A stretch of DNA of 64,000 bases from Erythrobacter sp. CCH5-A1 (GTDB lineage: Bacteria; Pseudomonadota; Alphaproteobacteria; Sphingomonadales; Sphingomonadaceae): contig NZ_LSKQ01000203.1 of assembly GCF_001557115.1 (NCBI RefSeq), positions 26,506-90,505 of the forward strand, in the 5' to 3' direction. The position numbers and the translations under genes are program-made. Below, piece after piece: positions 52,748-60,195 of the stretch. Every line of letters begins with the position of its first letter. Positions within the stretch are counted from its first letter, which is position 1. Under the pieces are notes generated by a model, which was not told the origin of the DNA, made no database searches, and worked only from the letters and a program-made list of their open reading frames with translations.

Positions 52748-53287
52748 TCACGTCCCCCCCGGCGCTCGCTGGCCCCGCCTGTCAAAAGCGGCCCGCGCTA
52801 CGATTTCATGATCAACGTCCCCAAGGTTCGCGTCATCGATGACGAAGGCGAAAACCTCGGCGTGATGTACACCCGCGAAGCGATCGAGCAGGCCAACGAG
52901 AAGGGCCTGAACCTCGTCGAAGTGTCCCCCAACGCGGACCCGCCGGTGTGCAAGTTCCTCGATGTCGGCAAATATCGCTACGAGGCGCAGAAGAAGGCGA
53001 ACCTCGCACGCAAGACGCAGAAGACGCAGGACATCAAGGAAGTGAAGATGCGTCCGAACATCGACACGCATGACTATGACGTGAAGATGCGCAACGTGCA
53101 CAAGTTCATCGAGCATGGCGACAAGGTGAAGATCACCCTGCGCTTCCGCGGGCGCGAGATGGCGCACCAGCACCTCGGGATGGATCTCCTGAAGCAGGTG
53201 CAGGACGATGTGGCTGAATATGCCAAGGTCGAGGCCTTTCCTCGCCTAGAAGGCCGCCAGATGCTGATGGTGCTCGCGCCCAAGTGA
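52745..53287 (+). CDS. infC: Translation initiation factor IF-3
   Basis: IF-3 of 180 residues; binds the 30S subunit, prevents 50S joining and checks start codons. The N-domain reads [46 protein letters not shown] and the C-domain [17 protein letters not shown]...[22 protein letters not shown], both textbook. I start it at ATA 52745 because of the well-placed AGGAG and because the segment that follows ([19 protein letters not shown]) matches alphaproteobacterial IF-3 leaders; an ATG at 52807 would remove it. Rare-start autoregulation is expected from the family. The gene ends at a hairpin terminator (53313-53344). Confidence 0.95.
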   Translation: MSRPPRRSLAPPVKSGPRYDFMINVPKVRVIDDEGENLGVMYTREAIEQANEKGLNLVEVSPNADPPVCKFLDVGKYRYEAQKKANLARKTQKTQDIKEVKMRPNIDTHDYDVKMRNVHKFIEHGDKVKITLRFRGREMAHQHLGMDLLKQVQDDVAEYAKVEAFPRLEGRQMLMVLAPK

Positions 53288-53312
53288 TCGCGCGATCCCG
53301 GTGAAGGACAAG

Positions 53313-53344
53313 AGGGGCGGGCCGCAGGGCTTCCGCCCCTTTTC
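53313..53344 (+). terminator. Intrinsic terminator after infC
   Basis: An eight-base-pair GC-rich stem (AGGGGCGG 53313-53320 with CCGCCCCT 53333-53340), a 12-base loop and a run of T at 53340-53343, 26 bases after the infC stop. Confidence 0.8.
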
Positions 53345-53401
53345 CTTGCCCAGAGGCAGCCCGTGCTGATACGTCCTCGCCATGGCCGGGGAGCACACTG
53401 C

Positions 53402-54823
53402 ATGACCGCACGCCGGATCGGCCTTTTCCTCGGCCCGCTGGCCTTTGCGCTGACCGTGCTCACGCCTCCCCCGACGGGGATGAGCGAGAGCGCCTGGGCG
53501 GTCGCCGGGCTGACCGGGTGGATGGCGGCCTGGTGGATGACCGAGGCCGTGCCGCTTGCGGTGACCGCCGTGCTGCCCTTCGTGATCCTGCCGCTTGCCG
53601 GGGTCTCGGACGCCGAGACAACCGCGAGCACCTATTACTCGCCGATCCTGTTCCTGCTGCTGGGGGGTGCCTTCATCGCGCTGGCGATCGAGCGCACCGG
53701 CATGCACCGCCGCCTCAGCCTCGCGATCCTGCGCGTGGTCGGCGCCGATGGCGGTCCGGTGCGGCTGCTGATCGCCTTCATGCTCTCGACCGCGCTCCTT
53801 TCGATGTTCATCTCCAACACCTCGACCACGTTGATCATGATGCCGATGGCGCTGGCGGTGCTGGAGGGGGGCTCGCGATCCGGGGAGGGGGACGCGCCGC
53901 TCCAGACGGGGCTACACGGTGCCCTGCCCATGGGCATCGCCTTTGCCGCCAGCATCGGCGGCCTCGGCACCATCGTCGGATCGCCCACCAACGCCATCGC
54001 CGTCGGCCTGCTCGACAAGCTGGCGGGCGTGCGCATCACCTTTGCCGAGTGGTCGCTGTACGGCATCCCGCTGGTGCTGCTGAGCGTGCCGCTCGCCGCG
54101 CTCATCGTAGCGCGGGTGCAGCGGGTCGCCGGGCACGCTTTCGATGTCCCCGCCGCGCGCGCCGCTATCGACAGCAACGCCGCCTGGACGGCGTCGGAGA
54201 AGCGGCTGGTGCCGGTCGCGCTCCTCACCTTCCTCGCCTGGGCCACCCAGCCGCTGGTCGCCGCGATGCTGCCGCCCGGTTCGTGGACCGACGGCACCAT
54301 CGCCGTCATCGCCGCCCTCGCCCTGTTCCTGCTCCCCGACGGCACCGGCCGCCCGCTGCTGGTGTGGCACGAGGCCGAGCGCGCACCGTGGAGCGTGATC
54401 TTCATGTTCGGCGGCGGGCTCGCGCTGGCAGCCGGCATGGCGGCCTCGGGTCTTGCCGGGTGGATCGGCACCGCGCTGCTCCCGCTCCAGACCTGGCCGC
54501 TGCTGCTGGTCGCGCTGACGATGACGGTGCTGGTTATCGTGGTCACCGAGTTTGCGAGCAACGTCGCGACCGCCACCGGGATCATCCCCGTGGTCGCCTC
54601 GCTGGTGGTGGCCCTGGGCGTCGATCCGGTGCTGCTGGCGCTCCCGGCAGCGCTCGCTGCGAGCTGGGGCTTCATGCTGCCCGCCGGCACCGGCCCCAAC
54701 GCGATCGCGTGGTCGACCGGCCGCATCCGCATCGGCGCGATGGTGACCGCGGGCGCCTTGCTCGATGTGGCAGGGGCGGTGCTGATCGTCGCCGTGGTCT
54801 GGGGGATCGCCGCTCTTGTCTAG
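53402..54823 (+). CDS. DASS/SLC13 family sodium-anion symporter
   Basis: Inner-membrane transporter of 473 residues with 11-12 hydrophobic segments. The paired SNT-type motifs of the divalent anion/sodium symporters are present: SMFISNTSTTLIMMP in the first half (followed by GSPTNAIAVG) and TEFASNVATATGIIPV in the second half (followed by GTGPNAIAW). N-terminal WMTEAVPLAVTAVLPF is also typical. Substrates of the family are dicarboxylates, citrate or sulfate. The ATG at 53402 has GGGGAG upstream. It stands alone after the infC terminator and shares a CTAG stop overlap with the convergent endonuclease. Substrate choice cannot be fixed. Confidence 0.92.
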   Translation: MTARRIGLFLGPLAFALTVLTPPPTGMSESAWAVAGLTGWMAAWWMTEAVPLAVTAVLPFVILPLAGVSDAETTASTYYSPILFLLLGGAFIALAIERTGMHRRLSLAILRVVGADGGPVRLLIAFMLSTALLSMFISNTSTTLIMMPMALAVLEGGSRSGEGDAPLQTGLHGALPMGIAFAASIGGLGTIVGSPTNAIAVGLLDKLAGVRITFAEWSLYGIPLVLLSVPLAALIVARVQRVAGHAFDVPAARAAIDSNAAWTASEKRLVPVALLTFLAWATQPLVAAMLPPGSWTDGTIAVIAALALFLLPDGTGRPLLVWHEAERAPWSVIFMFGGGLALAAGMAASGLAGWIGTALLPLQTWPLLLVALTMTVLVIVVTEFASNVATATGIIPVVASLVVALGVDPVLLALPAALAASWGFMLPAGTGPNAIAWSTGRIRIGAMVTAGALLDVAGAVLIVAVVWGIAALV

Positions 54824-55656
54824 GGCACGGGCGGAAGGTCCTTGAGCCCCGGGAAGGGCGCAAGGGCATCATCCGGCCACATCGCCTCAAGCTTCTTCTC
54901 GCCCCCCTTGGCGAGGTGCATGTCACCCCCCGAGATCCCGTCCCAGAACCGCCCGCCGACGATCTGTTCGGCATCATAGGTCTTCATCAGGTAGCTGGAG
55001 AGGTCGCGGCTGGCGAGCGGATCGGGCAGCGCCGGATCGGCCACCAGCGGTGGATTGGGCATCTTGAAGGTCCACAGCCGATGCCGCCCCTGCCGGTCCT
55101 CCACCAGCACGCTCTTGATGAAGGCATGCGGCACGGGCACGCTGATCCCGAAATCGGGGAGGTTCTTGCCGATCCGCTCCACCGGCTCGCCAAAGTAGAA
55201 CACAGGGCAGGTCAGTACGTAGGTTTCCAGCACGTCATTGCGCGCATCGAGCTTGCGGATCGCCTCCTCGAGCTCGCGCCACCGCTTGCGGTTGAGATCG
55301 GGGTGCTGGGGCGACATGTTCGAGAGCAGGAAGGTCTCCGAGTTCTGGATCTCGACCAGATCCTGATTGGCGCTCGCCACCAGGTGCCCGCGATCATAGC
55401 CGCTGCCGACATAGGCCTTGAGACCCGCCCGGAACCGCTCGGGGATGCGGGTGTCGGCGCGGAAGTTGTCGAGCCGGTCCACCTCGGGCACGGTGTCGTT
55501 CACCAGCGGCAGATCGCGGTTGATGATCTCCAGTGTCCACTTGGCCTGTCGGAAGTACCAGGAATAGCCGATGGTGAAGTGCCGCCCGGTCAGCACCTGA
55601 TCGCACACTGGGTAGCCATAGCGCAGCTCGCGCTGCATCAGGAACGGATCGTTCAT
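54820..55656 (-). CDS. DNA/RNA non-specific endonuclease (NUC1 family) without signal peptide
   Basis: Protein of 278 residues with the beta-beta-alpha-metal active site of NUC1/Serratia nucleases: DRGH at 88-91 (His91 as general base) in YDRGHLVASANQ, and LSNMSPQHPDLNRKRW with Asn122 as likely magnesium ligand. Family activity is sugar-non-specific cleavage of single- and double-stranded nucleic acid. No signal peptide precedes the domain (it begins MNDPFLMQRELRYGYPVCDQ), so the enzyme appears cytoplasmic unless exported otherwise, which is odd for a potentially toxic nuclease; no inhibitor gene is obvious. An unusual C-terminal 60 residues are not recognised. It shares its stop with the DASS gene. 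Confidence 0.9.
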   Translation of the reverse strand: MNDPFLMQRELRYGYPVCDQVLTGRHFTIGYSWYFRQAKWTLEIINRDLPLVNDTVPEVDRLDNFRADTRIPERFRAGLKAYVGSGYDRGHLVASANQDLVEIQNSETFLLSNMSPQHPDLNRKRWRELEEAIRKLDARNDVLETYVLTCPVFYFGEPVERIGKNLPDFGISVPVPHAFIKSVLVEDRQGRHRLWTFKMPNPPLVADPALPDPLASRDLSSYLMKTYDAEQIVGGRFWDGISGGDMHLAKGGEKKLEAMWPDDALAPFPGLKDLPPVP

Positions 55657-55854
55657 GCCTCACTCCTCCTCGTGAAGGAAGCCGTCCGGCCCCCGATTGA
55701 TCTGGAATGCGACCTGCGCCTTTGCGGCCTTGGTTCAAGAGTGGCGGGCGGCGTCCGGCCTGCCAAACTGCCGTTTTCTGAAGGCCACCCTAGACCGCCC
55801 CGCTTGCAAGCGTGTGACACCGCAGTAAGCTCGGCGGCCTGAGGGAGAGAGCAC

Positions 55855-56718
55855 ATGACCGACAGCCGCAAGCCGGTGTTCCTTGCGATCGGCGCGGGCG
55901 CCGGGATCGGCGGGAACGCCGCCGCGCGCTTTGCCGCCGGGGGCTACCACGCCGTCCTTGCCCGCCGCTCGGACGAGGAAGGCCTTGCCCGCATGACCCG
56001 CCAGATCGAGGCCGCGGGCGGCTCTGCCACCGGCACCCTCCTCAACGCCGCCGAGGACGGCAGCATCGAGGAGCTGGTCGCGCGCACCGAGGCCGAGATC
56101 GGCCCCATCCATGCCGCGCTCTACAACCTCGGCGCGCAGATCGGGAACCGCGCCCTGCCCGACACCCCGCACCGCATCTTCGAGCTCGGCTGGCGGCTCG
56201 GCACCTTCGGCGTCTTCCGCCTCGCCCACGCGCTGTTCCCGCACATGGTGGAGCGCGCCCGCGATGGCGGCCCCCACGGCACCCTCCTCGTCACCTCCGC
56301 CACCGCCGCGGTGCGCGGCAACGCGGGCCAGCACAGCCACGCCGCGGCGATGGGCGGGCGGCGGATGCTGTGCCAGACCCTCAACGCCGAGTTCGCCCCC
56401 AAGGGCATCCACGTCGCCCACGTCATCGTCGACGGCCCGGTCGACGCCCCCGACACGCTCGGCAAGCTGCTCGGCGACCGCTTTGACGCCTTCAAGGCGG
56501 GCAAGGGCGAGAACGGCGTGATCGACCCCGCCGCGCTAGCCGAGACCTACTGGCACCTCGCCCACCAGCCCCGCAACTGCTGGAGCCACGAGGTCGACGT
56601 GCGCCCCTGGACCGACGTGCCGTGGTGGAACGACAACCCCGATCCGCAGATCGACTCGAGGGGCAAGGGCTTCGCCGGTCCGGCCGTTCAGCCAGACGCG
56701 CGCAAGGCTGAACCATGA
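55855..56718 (+). CDS. SDR-fold protein lacking the catalytic Tyr/Lys pair
   Basis: Short-chain dehydrogenase-like protein of 287 residues. The Rossmann glycine motif is GAGAGIG (13-19), followed by the basic cofactor segment LARRSDEEG and the NLGAQIGN turn (91-98) equivalent to NNAG. Ser148 in LLVTSATAAVRG sits where the catalytic Ser belongs, but the Y-x3-K pair is replaced by His162 and Met166 (SHAAAMGG). Either the reaction uses other residues or the protein binds NAD(P)(H) without standard chemistry. C-terminal ETYWHLAHQPRNCWSHEVDVRPWTD is typical of the subgroup. It stands alone after 198 bases of non-coding DNA. Confidence 0.87.
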   Translation: MTDSRKPVFLAIGAGAGIGGNAAARFAAGGYHAVLARRSDEEGLARMTRQIEAAGGSATGTLLNAAEDGSIEELVARTEAEIGPIHAALYNLGAQIGNRALPDTPHRIFELGWRLGTFGVFRLAHALFPHMVERARDGGPHGTLLVTSATAAVRGNAGQHSHAAAMGGRRMLCQTLNAEFAPKGIHVAHVIVDGPVDAPDTLGKLLGDRFDAFKAGKGENGVIDPAALAETYWHLAHQPRNCWSHEVDVRPWTDVPWWNDNPDPQIDSRGKGFAGPAVQPDARKAEP

Positions 56719-56984
56719 GACACGAGAGACACTGTCCAGAAGCGAAAACCTTCGCCCGCGCGCGGCTGCCCGAGGCGGCACAGGCACAAGCTGAAGCGGG
56801 CGCGAAGCAGGTCATCCGGGCAAGCTGTCAGACAGCGCGAGAGTAGGAAAATCCTTTCTCTCCTACCGCCCGGAATGACGCCGGGGGCGCGTGCGCGCCT
56901 GTCCGCCGGACGCGGCTTCAGCAATCCTTTATCATTCCTGCTTAGACACTTCGCACCAACGCCGCCGACCGGGACCACGTCGCC

Positions 56985-57536
56985 ATGAACCCAGCCCTCG
57001 ACGATTTCGAACGCCAGCAGGAAGAACTGTTCCAGCGCCAGATGGCATTCCTCGCCAGCCGTTCACCCGACGACTGGCACCGCTATGCCGATAACCTCAA
57101 CTGGGATGACCGGCTTGACGCGCTCTACTGGATCGTCAGCCAGCCTGATTGCGACCGGGCCACGGCGGTGATGACCTTCTGGAAAGGCGAGCCGACCGGC
57201 TACGACTGGCAGGATTGCGACGAGCCGATGGGCGAGAACGAATATGCCGTCGCCCCGATGCTCAAGTATATCGTGCAGCGTTTCAACGCGGGCGGCTACC
57301 AGCGCTCCGAGATCGCCTATGACTTCCGCGAGAGCCACGGGCTCAACATCGCCGCCCATGCGGAGCGCGAGCGCGCGTCCCGGCTGCGCGACATCGAATA
57401 TCTGCTGCAACAGCAGGCCGATTTCGACGATCCCGCGATCAGGCTCCACCCCGAGCTTATGCGGCTCTCGATCCCCGGCCGCAAGGTCGGCGGCTATGCC
57501 GACCGCAACGAGTATTACGACCTCTTCCCCGAATAG
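56985..57536 (+). CDS. DUF4274 domain-containing protein
   Basis: Soluble protein of 183 residues. The DUF4274 signature occupies residues 25-75: WHRYADNLNWDDRLDALYWIVSQPDCDRATAVMTFWKGEP, with the invariant NWDD, Pro-x-Cys-Asp and T-A-x-x-x-F. The rest is rich in Arg/Glu/Tyr and probably helical. DUF4274 proteins are often linked to toxin-immunity or small-domain cassettes, but no polymorphic toxin is visible here and no function is established. It begins at ATG 56985 after 266 bases of non-coding DNA in which I see only a short hairpin near 56848-56870, and precedes DUF1963 on the same strand. Confidence 0.82.
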   Translation: MNPALDDFERQQEELFQRQMAFLASRSPDDWHRYADNLNWDDRLDALYWIVSQPDCDRATAVMTFWKGEPTGYDWQDCDEPMGENEYAVAPMLKYIVQRFNAGGYQRSEIAYDFRESHGLNIAAHAERERASRLRDIEYLLQQQADFDDPAIRLHPELMRLSIPGRKVGGYADRNEYYDLFPE

Positions 57537-57639
57537 GCCGGGGCGGGCATCCGCCCGGCGCCCCAGCCAAAGCCTTGCTTCAAGGCGGTTTTAACCACAA
57601 GGCTCTATGCCAGCGCTTCCTTTTGTCTCCGGAGCGCCG

Positions 57640-59253
57640 ATGGACAATTCCGCCTTTTACCAGCTGCTGTTCGTCGCCCTTCTCGTTTTTGGCATCGGCG
57701 CGATCCTCAAACGCGTCAGGAGCCGGCCGGCCGACACCGGACAGGAAGAGAGCCTCCCGCCTGCCAGCCTCAAGCGGGGCGCGATCGGCCTTGCGCGCGC
57801 TGACGAACCCGTCATCGACCACCCCGTGCTCGGCACAATGACCGGGGCCGAGCTGCTCCAGAAGATCATCGACGACAACGCACCCCCGCCCCCGCCGGAG
57901 GGCCCGCTGCCCGCAGCCATCGACGCCGCGCGCCGCAACGCGATCGTGCTGCGCACCGCGCTTCCCCAAGGCCCGGGCAAAGACGGATTGTCGTTCTTCG
58001 GCGGCCTGCCGATCGGCCCCCAAGGCTTCCAATGGCCGCGCCGCCACGGCAACGAGGGCCAGCCGCTCACCTTCATGATGCAGTGGGATTGCGAGGCGCT
58101 CGCCGCGCAGGACAAGCACGGCCTTCTGCCGACCGACGGCGTGCTTTACTGCTTCATGGACCTCGAATGGGGCAATGGCGATCGCGAGGCCCGGATCGAA
58201 GCCTTCCTCCATCACCCCGGCCCGACCAAAGGCTGGGCCGAAATCCCCCTCCCCGCCGACGCGCCGCCGATCTTCGGCGATCAGGGTGTGTATCAGGAGG
58301 GCTGCACCGACACGATCGACAACGCCCGCGATCACGTCCCGCGCGTGATGCCGCGCTTTCCGTTCCAGCCCTTCGCGCTCGACTGTTCGGCCGCCGCCGA
58401 TGCCCTGCCGGAAGGCGAGCGCCTGTTTTACGGCGACACAGGAGGCAATGAGCAGCTGCTCGCCATCGCGACCCACGGCGCGCCTGCCGAGCCGCTGCGC
58501 GAAGGCCCCGCGCCGCGCCGGCCCTTTGCCCGCCCTTTTCCCGCCTATCCGCACGATTTTGCGGCGGTGCGCCATCTGGCGGCGACGATGATCGGAGACC
58601 TTCGCAGGAGCATGGGGGAAAGCCTGAAGCGCCACCACCCCGACATGAACGACGAAGATTGCGATACCCAGGTGGCGGTGTGGATGGACGAGGCAAAGGA
58701 AGTGTTCCTGCTCGGCTGCCAGCGTCCGATGTCGGACCCGCTCGACCAGTCCGTCGCCGACGACATCTGGCAATGGCTCGAGGCACGCAAGGACCATCAC
58801 ATCGGCTTGCGCGTCGACATGCATCAGCATGCTGTCAGTGCCGTCAGACTCAGCCTCGGTGCCGGCAGCCGCGCACTGGACCGGGTCCCGCAAGAATTCA
58901 TCGACCAGGCGATGCGCGCCTCCAGGCTCGCCTTCGAGTCGATGGAGACCGAACGCCACGACCCACTCAAGCACGGCACATGGCAGGAATACACCGCGCT
59001 GCGTGACGCCGGCGGGCTTCCGACAGTCCGCTACATCAGGGCCAGCACCCCGGCGCGTCTGCTCGGCCCGCCGAGCTACGTGCAGGGTGATGTCGAGGAG
59101 CTGATGGACGAATATGTCCTGCTGCTCGAACTGCCGAGCCACAGCGTACCCGGCTTCTCGCTGGGTGAGGGGGTGGTGCAATATCTGATCCGGCCGGACG
59201 ATCTCGCCGCGCGGCGGTTCGACCGGGTGGTGTCGGTCGCCAGCAGCTACTGA
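57640..59253 (+). CDS. Membrane-anchored DUF1963 family protein
   Basis: Protein of 537 residues with an N-terminal membrane helix (FYQLLFVALLVFGIGAIL, about 6-23) and a large soluble part. DUF1963 features include LSFFGGLPIGPQGFQWPRRHGNEGQPLTFMMQWDCEAL and the later GVLYCFMDLEWGNGD; family members such as YwqG have no proven activity. The C-terminal 250 residues are less conserved and end in a barrel-like YLIRPDDLAARRFDRVVSVASSY. I use ATG 57640 with GGAG five bases upstream rather than 57607. It is transcribed behind DUF4274 and converges on the J-domain gene, with 10 bases between stops. Role unknown. Confidence 0.82.
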   Translation: MDNSAFYQLLFVALLVFGIGAILKRVRSRPADTGQEESLPPASLKRGAIGLARADEPVIDHPVLGTMTGAELLQKIIDDNAPPPPPEGPLPAAIDAARRNAIVLRTALPQGPGKDGLSFFGGLPIGPQGFQWPRRHGNEGQPLTFMMQWDCEALAAQDKHGLLPTDGVLYCFMDLEWGNGDREARIEAFLHHPGPTKGWAEIPLPADAPPIFGDQGVYQEGCTDTIDNARDHVPRVMPRFPFQPFALDCSAAADALPEGERLFYGDTGGNEQLLAIATHGAPAEPLREGPAPRRPFARPFPAYPHDFAAVRHLAATMIGDLRRSMGESLKRHHPDMNDEDCDTQVAVWMDEAKEVFLLGCQRPMSDPLDQSVADDIWQWLEARKDHHIGLRVDMHQHAVSAVRLSLGAGSRALDRVPQEFIDQAMRASRLAFESMETERHDPLKHGTWQEYTALRDAGGLPTVRYIRASTPARLLGPPSYVQGDVEELMDEYVLLLELPSHSVPGFSLGEGVVQYLIRPDDLAARRFDRVVSVASSY

Positions 59254-59263
59254 CGCTGCCGCA

Positions 59264-59797
59264 TCAACCGCGCCACTCGCGCCGCTCTTCCGCCGCGCGC
59301 AGGACTTCGTAGCTGGTCTGGATCAGCTGGAACTGCCTGGCCGCCTCGGCATCGCCCGGTTTCACGTCGGGGTGGACTTCCTTGGCGCGGGCGCGGTAGG
59401 CCTTTTTCACCGCATTGAAATCGGCATCGGGTTCGAGGCCGAGCACCTCCAGCGCGCGCATTTCATCGGCCGAGCGCGAGCCGTCGCCCGAGCCTGCCCA
59501 GCCGTAATGCGCGCTCTCGGCATAGCCCGCGCTTTCCTGCCGCTCGGCGCGGGCGCGCTCCTCCTTCTCGGCCTTGTCGAGGCCTTCGAAGTAGTCCCAC
59601 TTGGAATTGTATTCGGCCGCGTGCTTCTGGCAGAAATACCACCGGTCACGGCTGTTGGGGGCCTTGGGCGCGGGGCAATCGCCCGGCTCGTCGCAGCCGT
59701 GGCGGTCGCAGATGCGGACATTGGCCGCTTCCTGCGAGGAACCATAGCCGCGCCAGCGCGGAAAGCCCCAGTCCATCGACCGGCGCGCGCGGCTCAT
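59264..59797 (-). CDS. J-domain (DnaJ-like) protein with N-terminal Cys/His motif
   Basis: Protein of 177 residues. A C-terminal J domain (about 113-175) has the HPD tripeptide at 142-144 in YRARAKEVHPDVKPGD, needed to stimulate DnaK ATPase. The N-terminal part contains Cys30, Cys35, Cys41, Cys56 and His59 (CQKHAAEYNSKWDYF), a likely zinc-binding knuckle, followed by an acidic/basic helix. This layout matches a type III J protein common in alphaproteobacteria. The ATG at 59797 is used; an ATG seven codons later is possible. It is convergent with DUF1963. A cytoplasmic co-chaperone role is inferred; the client is unknown. Confidence 0.9.
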   Translation of the reverse strand: MSRARRSMDWGFPRWRGYGSSQEAANVRICDRHGCDEPGDCPAPKAPNSRDRWYFCQKHAAEYNSKWDYFEGLDKAEKEERARAERQESAGYAESAHYGWAGSGDGSRSADEMRALEVLGLEPDADFNAVKKAYRARAKEVHPDVKPGDAEAARQFQLIQTSYEVLRAAEERREWRG

Positions 59798-59895
59798 CGG
59801 GTCTTGCCCGGGGTCATGTCGTTGGTCGATGGGGTCACGCGGTCAGTCTAGGCGCTGTGGCCGCAAATGGGAAGGCGTGAGAACGCGGGAACCGG

Positions 59896-59921
59896 TTGCA
59901 ATGTGAAATGCTGCATTGCAA
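59896..59921. repeat. Perfect inverted repeat before the small hydrophobic ORF
   Basis: TTGCAATG (59896-59903) and CATTGCAA (59914-59921) are exact reverse complements separated by ten bases, immediately before the AGGA ribosome site of the 52-residue ORF. It may be an operator or a 5'-leader hairpin. Confidence 0.45.
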
Positions 59922-59935
59922 AAGGACCAGACGCC

Positions 59936-60094
59936 ATGAGCCAGCAACTGACCCTCTCCAGCCTGTTCTGTGTCCTCGCGCTCGCGGGCCTGTGCGTGGT
60001 CACCAGCGCGCGCGAGATGGCGGGGATCGAGGCGCCGGTTGCATCGGCGGCGACCTATCAAGCCGCGGCATTTTCGGAAAAATCATTGATGTAA
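59936..60094 (+). CDS. Small hydrophobic protein of unknown function
   Basis: A 52-residue ORF with ATG at 59936 and AAAGGA ten bases before it. Residues 6-22 (TLSSLFCVLALAGLCVV) form one hydrophobic segment, followed by a polar, Ala-rich tail (REMAGIEAPVASAATYQ). It could be a single-pass membrane protein or a signal peptide plus short secreted peptide (possible cleavage near TSA-RE). A perfect inverted repeat precedes the ribosome site. It lies 101 bases before the exported one-heme protein on the same strand. I do not recognise it; coding status is supported by the ribosome site and composition only. Confidence 0.5.
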   Translation: MSQQLTLSSLFCVLALAGLCVVTSAREMAGIEAPVASAATYQAAAFSEKSLM

Positions 60095-60137
60095 AATGCT
60101 TTTTTTGCTATCTACCCCACGTTCGGTGAATTTTTTC

Positions 60138-60176
60138 GCACCGGACGCCTCGGTGCGTGAAGCTGTGTTCACGCAC
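60138..60176 (+). promoter_or_regulatory. Leader with two mutually exclusive hairpins before the exported heme protein gene
   Basis: Hairpin 1 pairs GCACCG (60138-60143) with CGGTGC (60151-60156). Hairpin 2 pairs GTGCGTGAA (60153-60161) with TTCACGCAC (60168-60176). They share bases 60153-60156, so only one can form fully. The ribosome site AAGGGGG follows at 60184. This could act as an attenuator or translational switch; no ligand is suggested. Confidence 0.45.
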
Positions 60177-60195
60177 TTAACCAAAGGGGGTCGCA

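Noticed and set aside
56719..56984. Small genes in the gap before DUF4274
   Set aside because: Open frames here lack ribosome sites and run antisense into neighbours; only a weak hairpin near 56848-56870 is visible.
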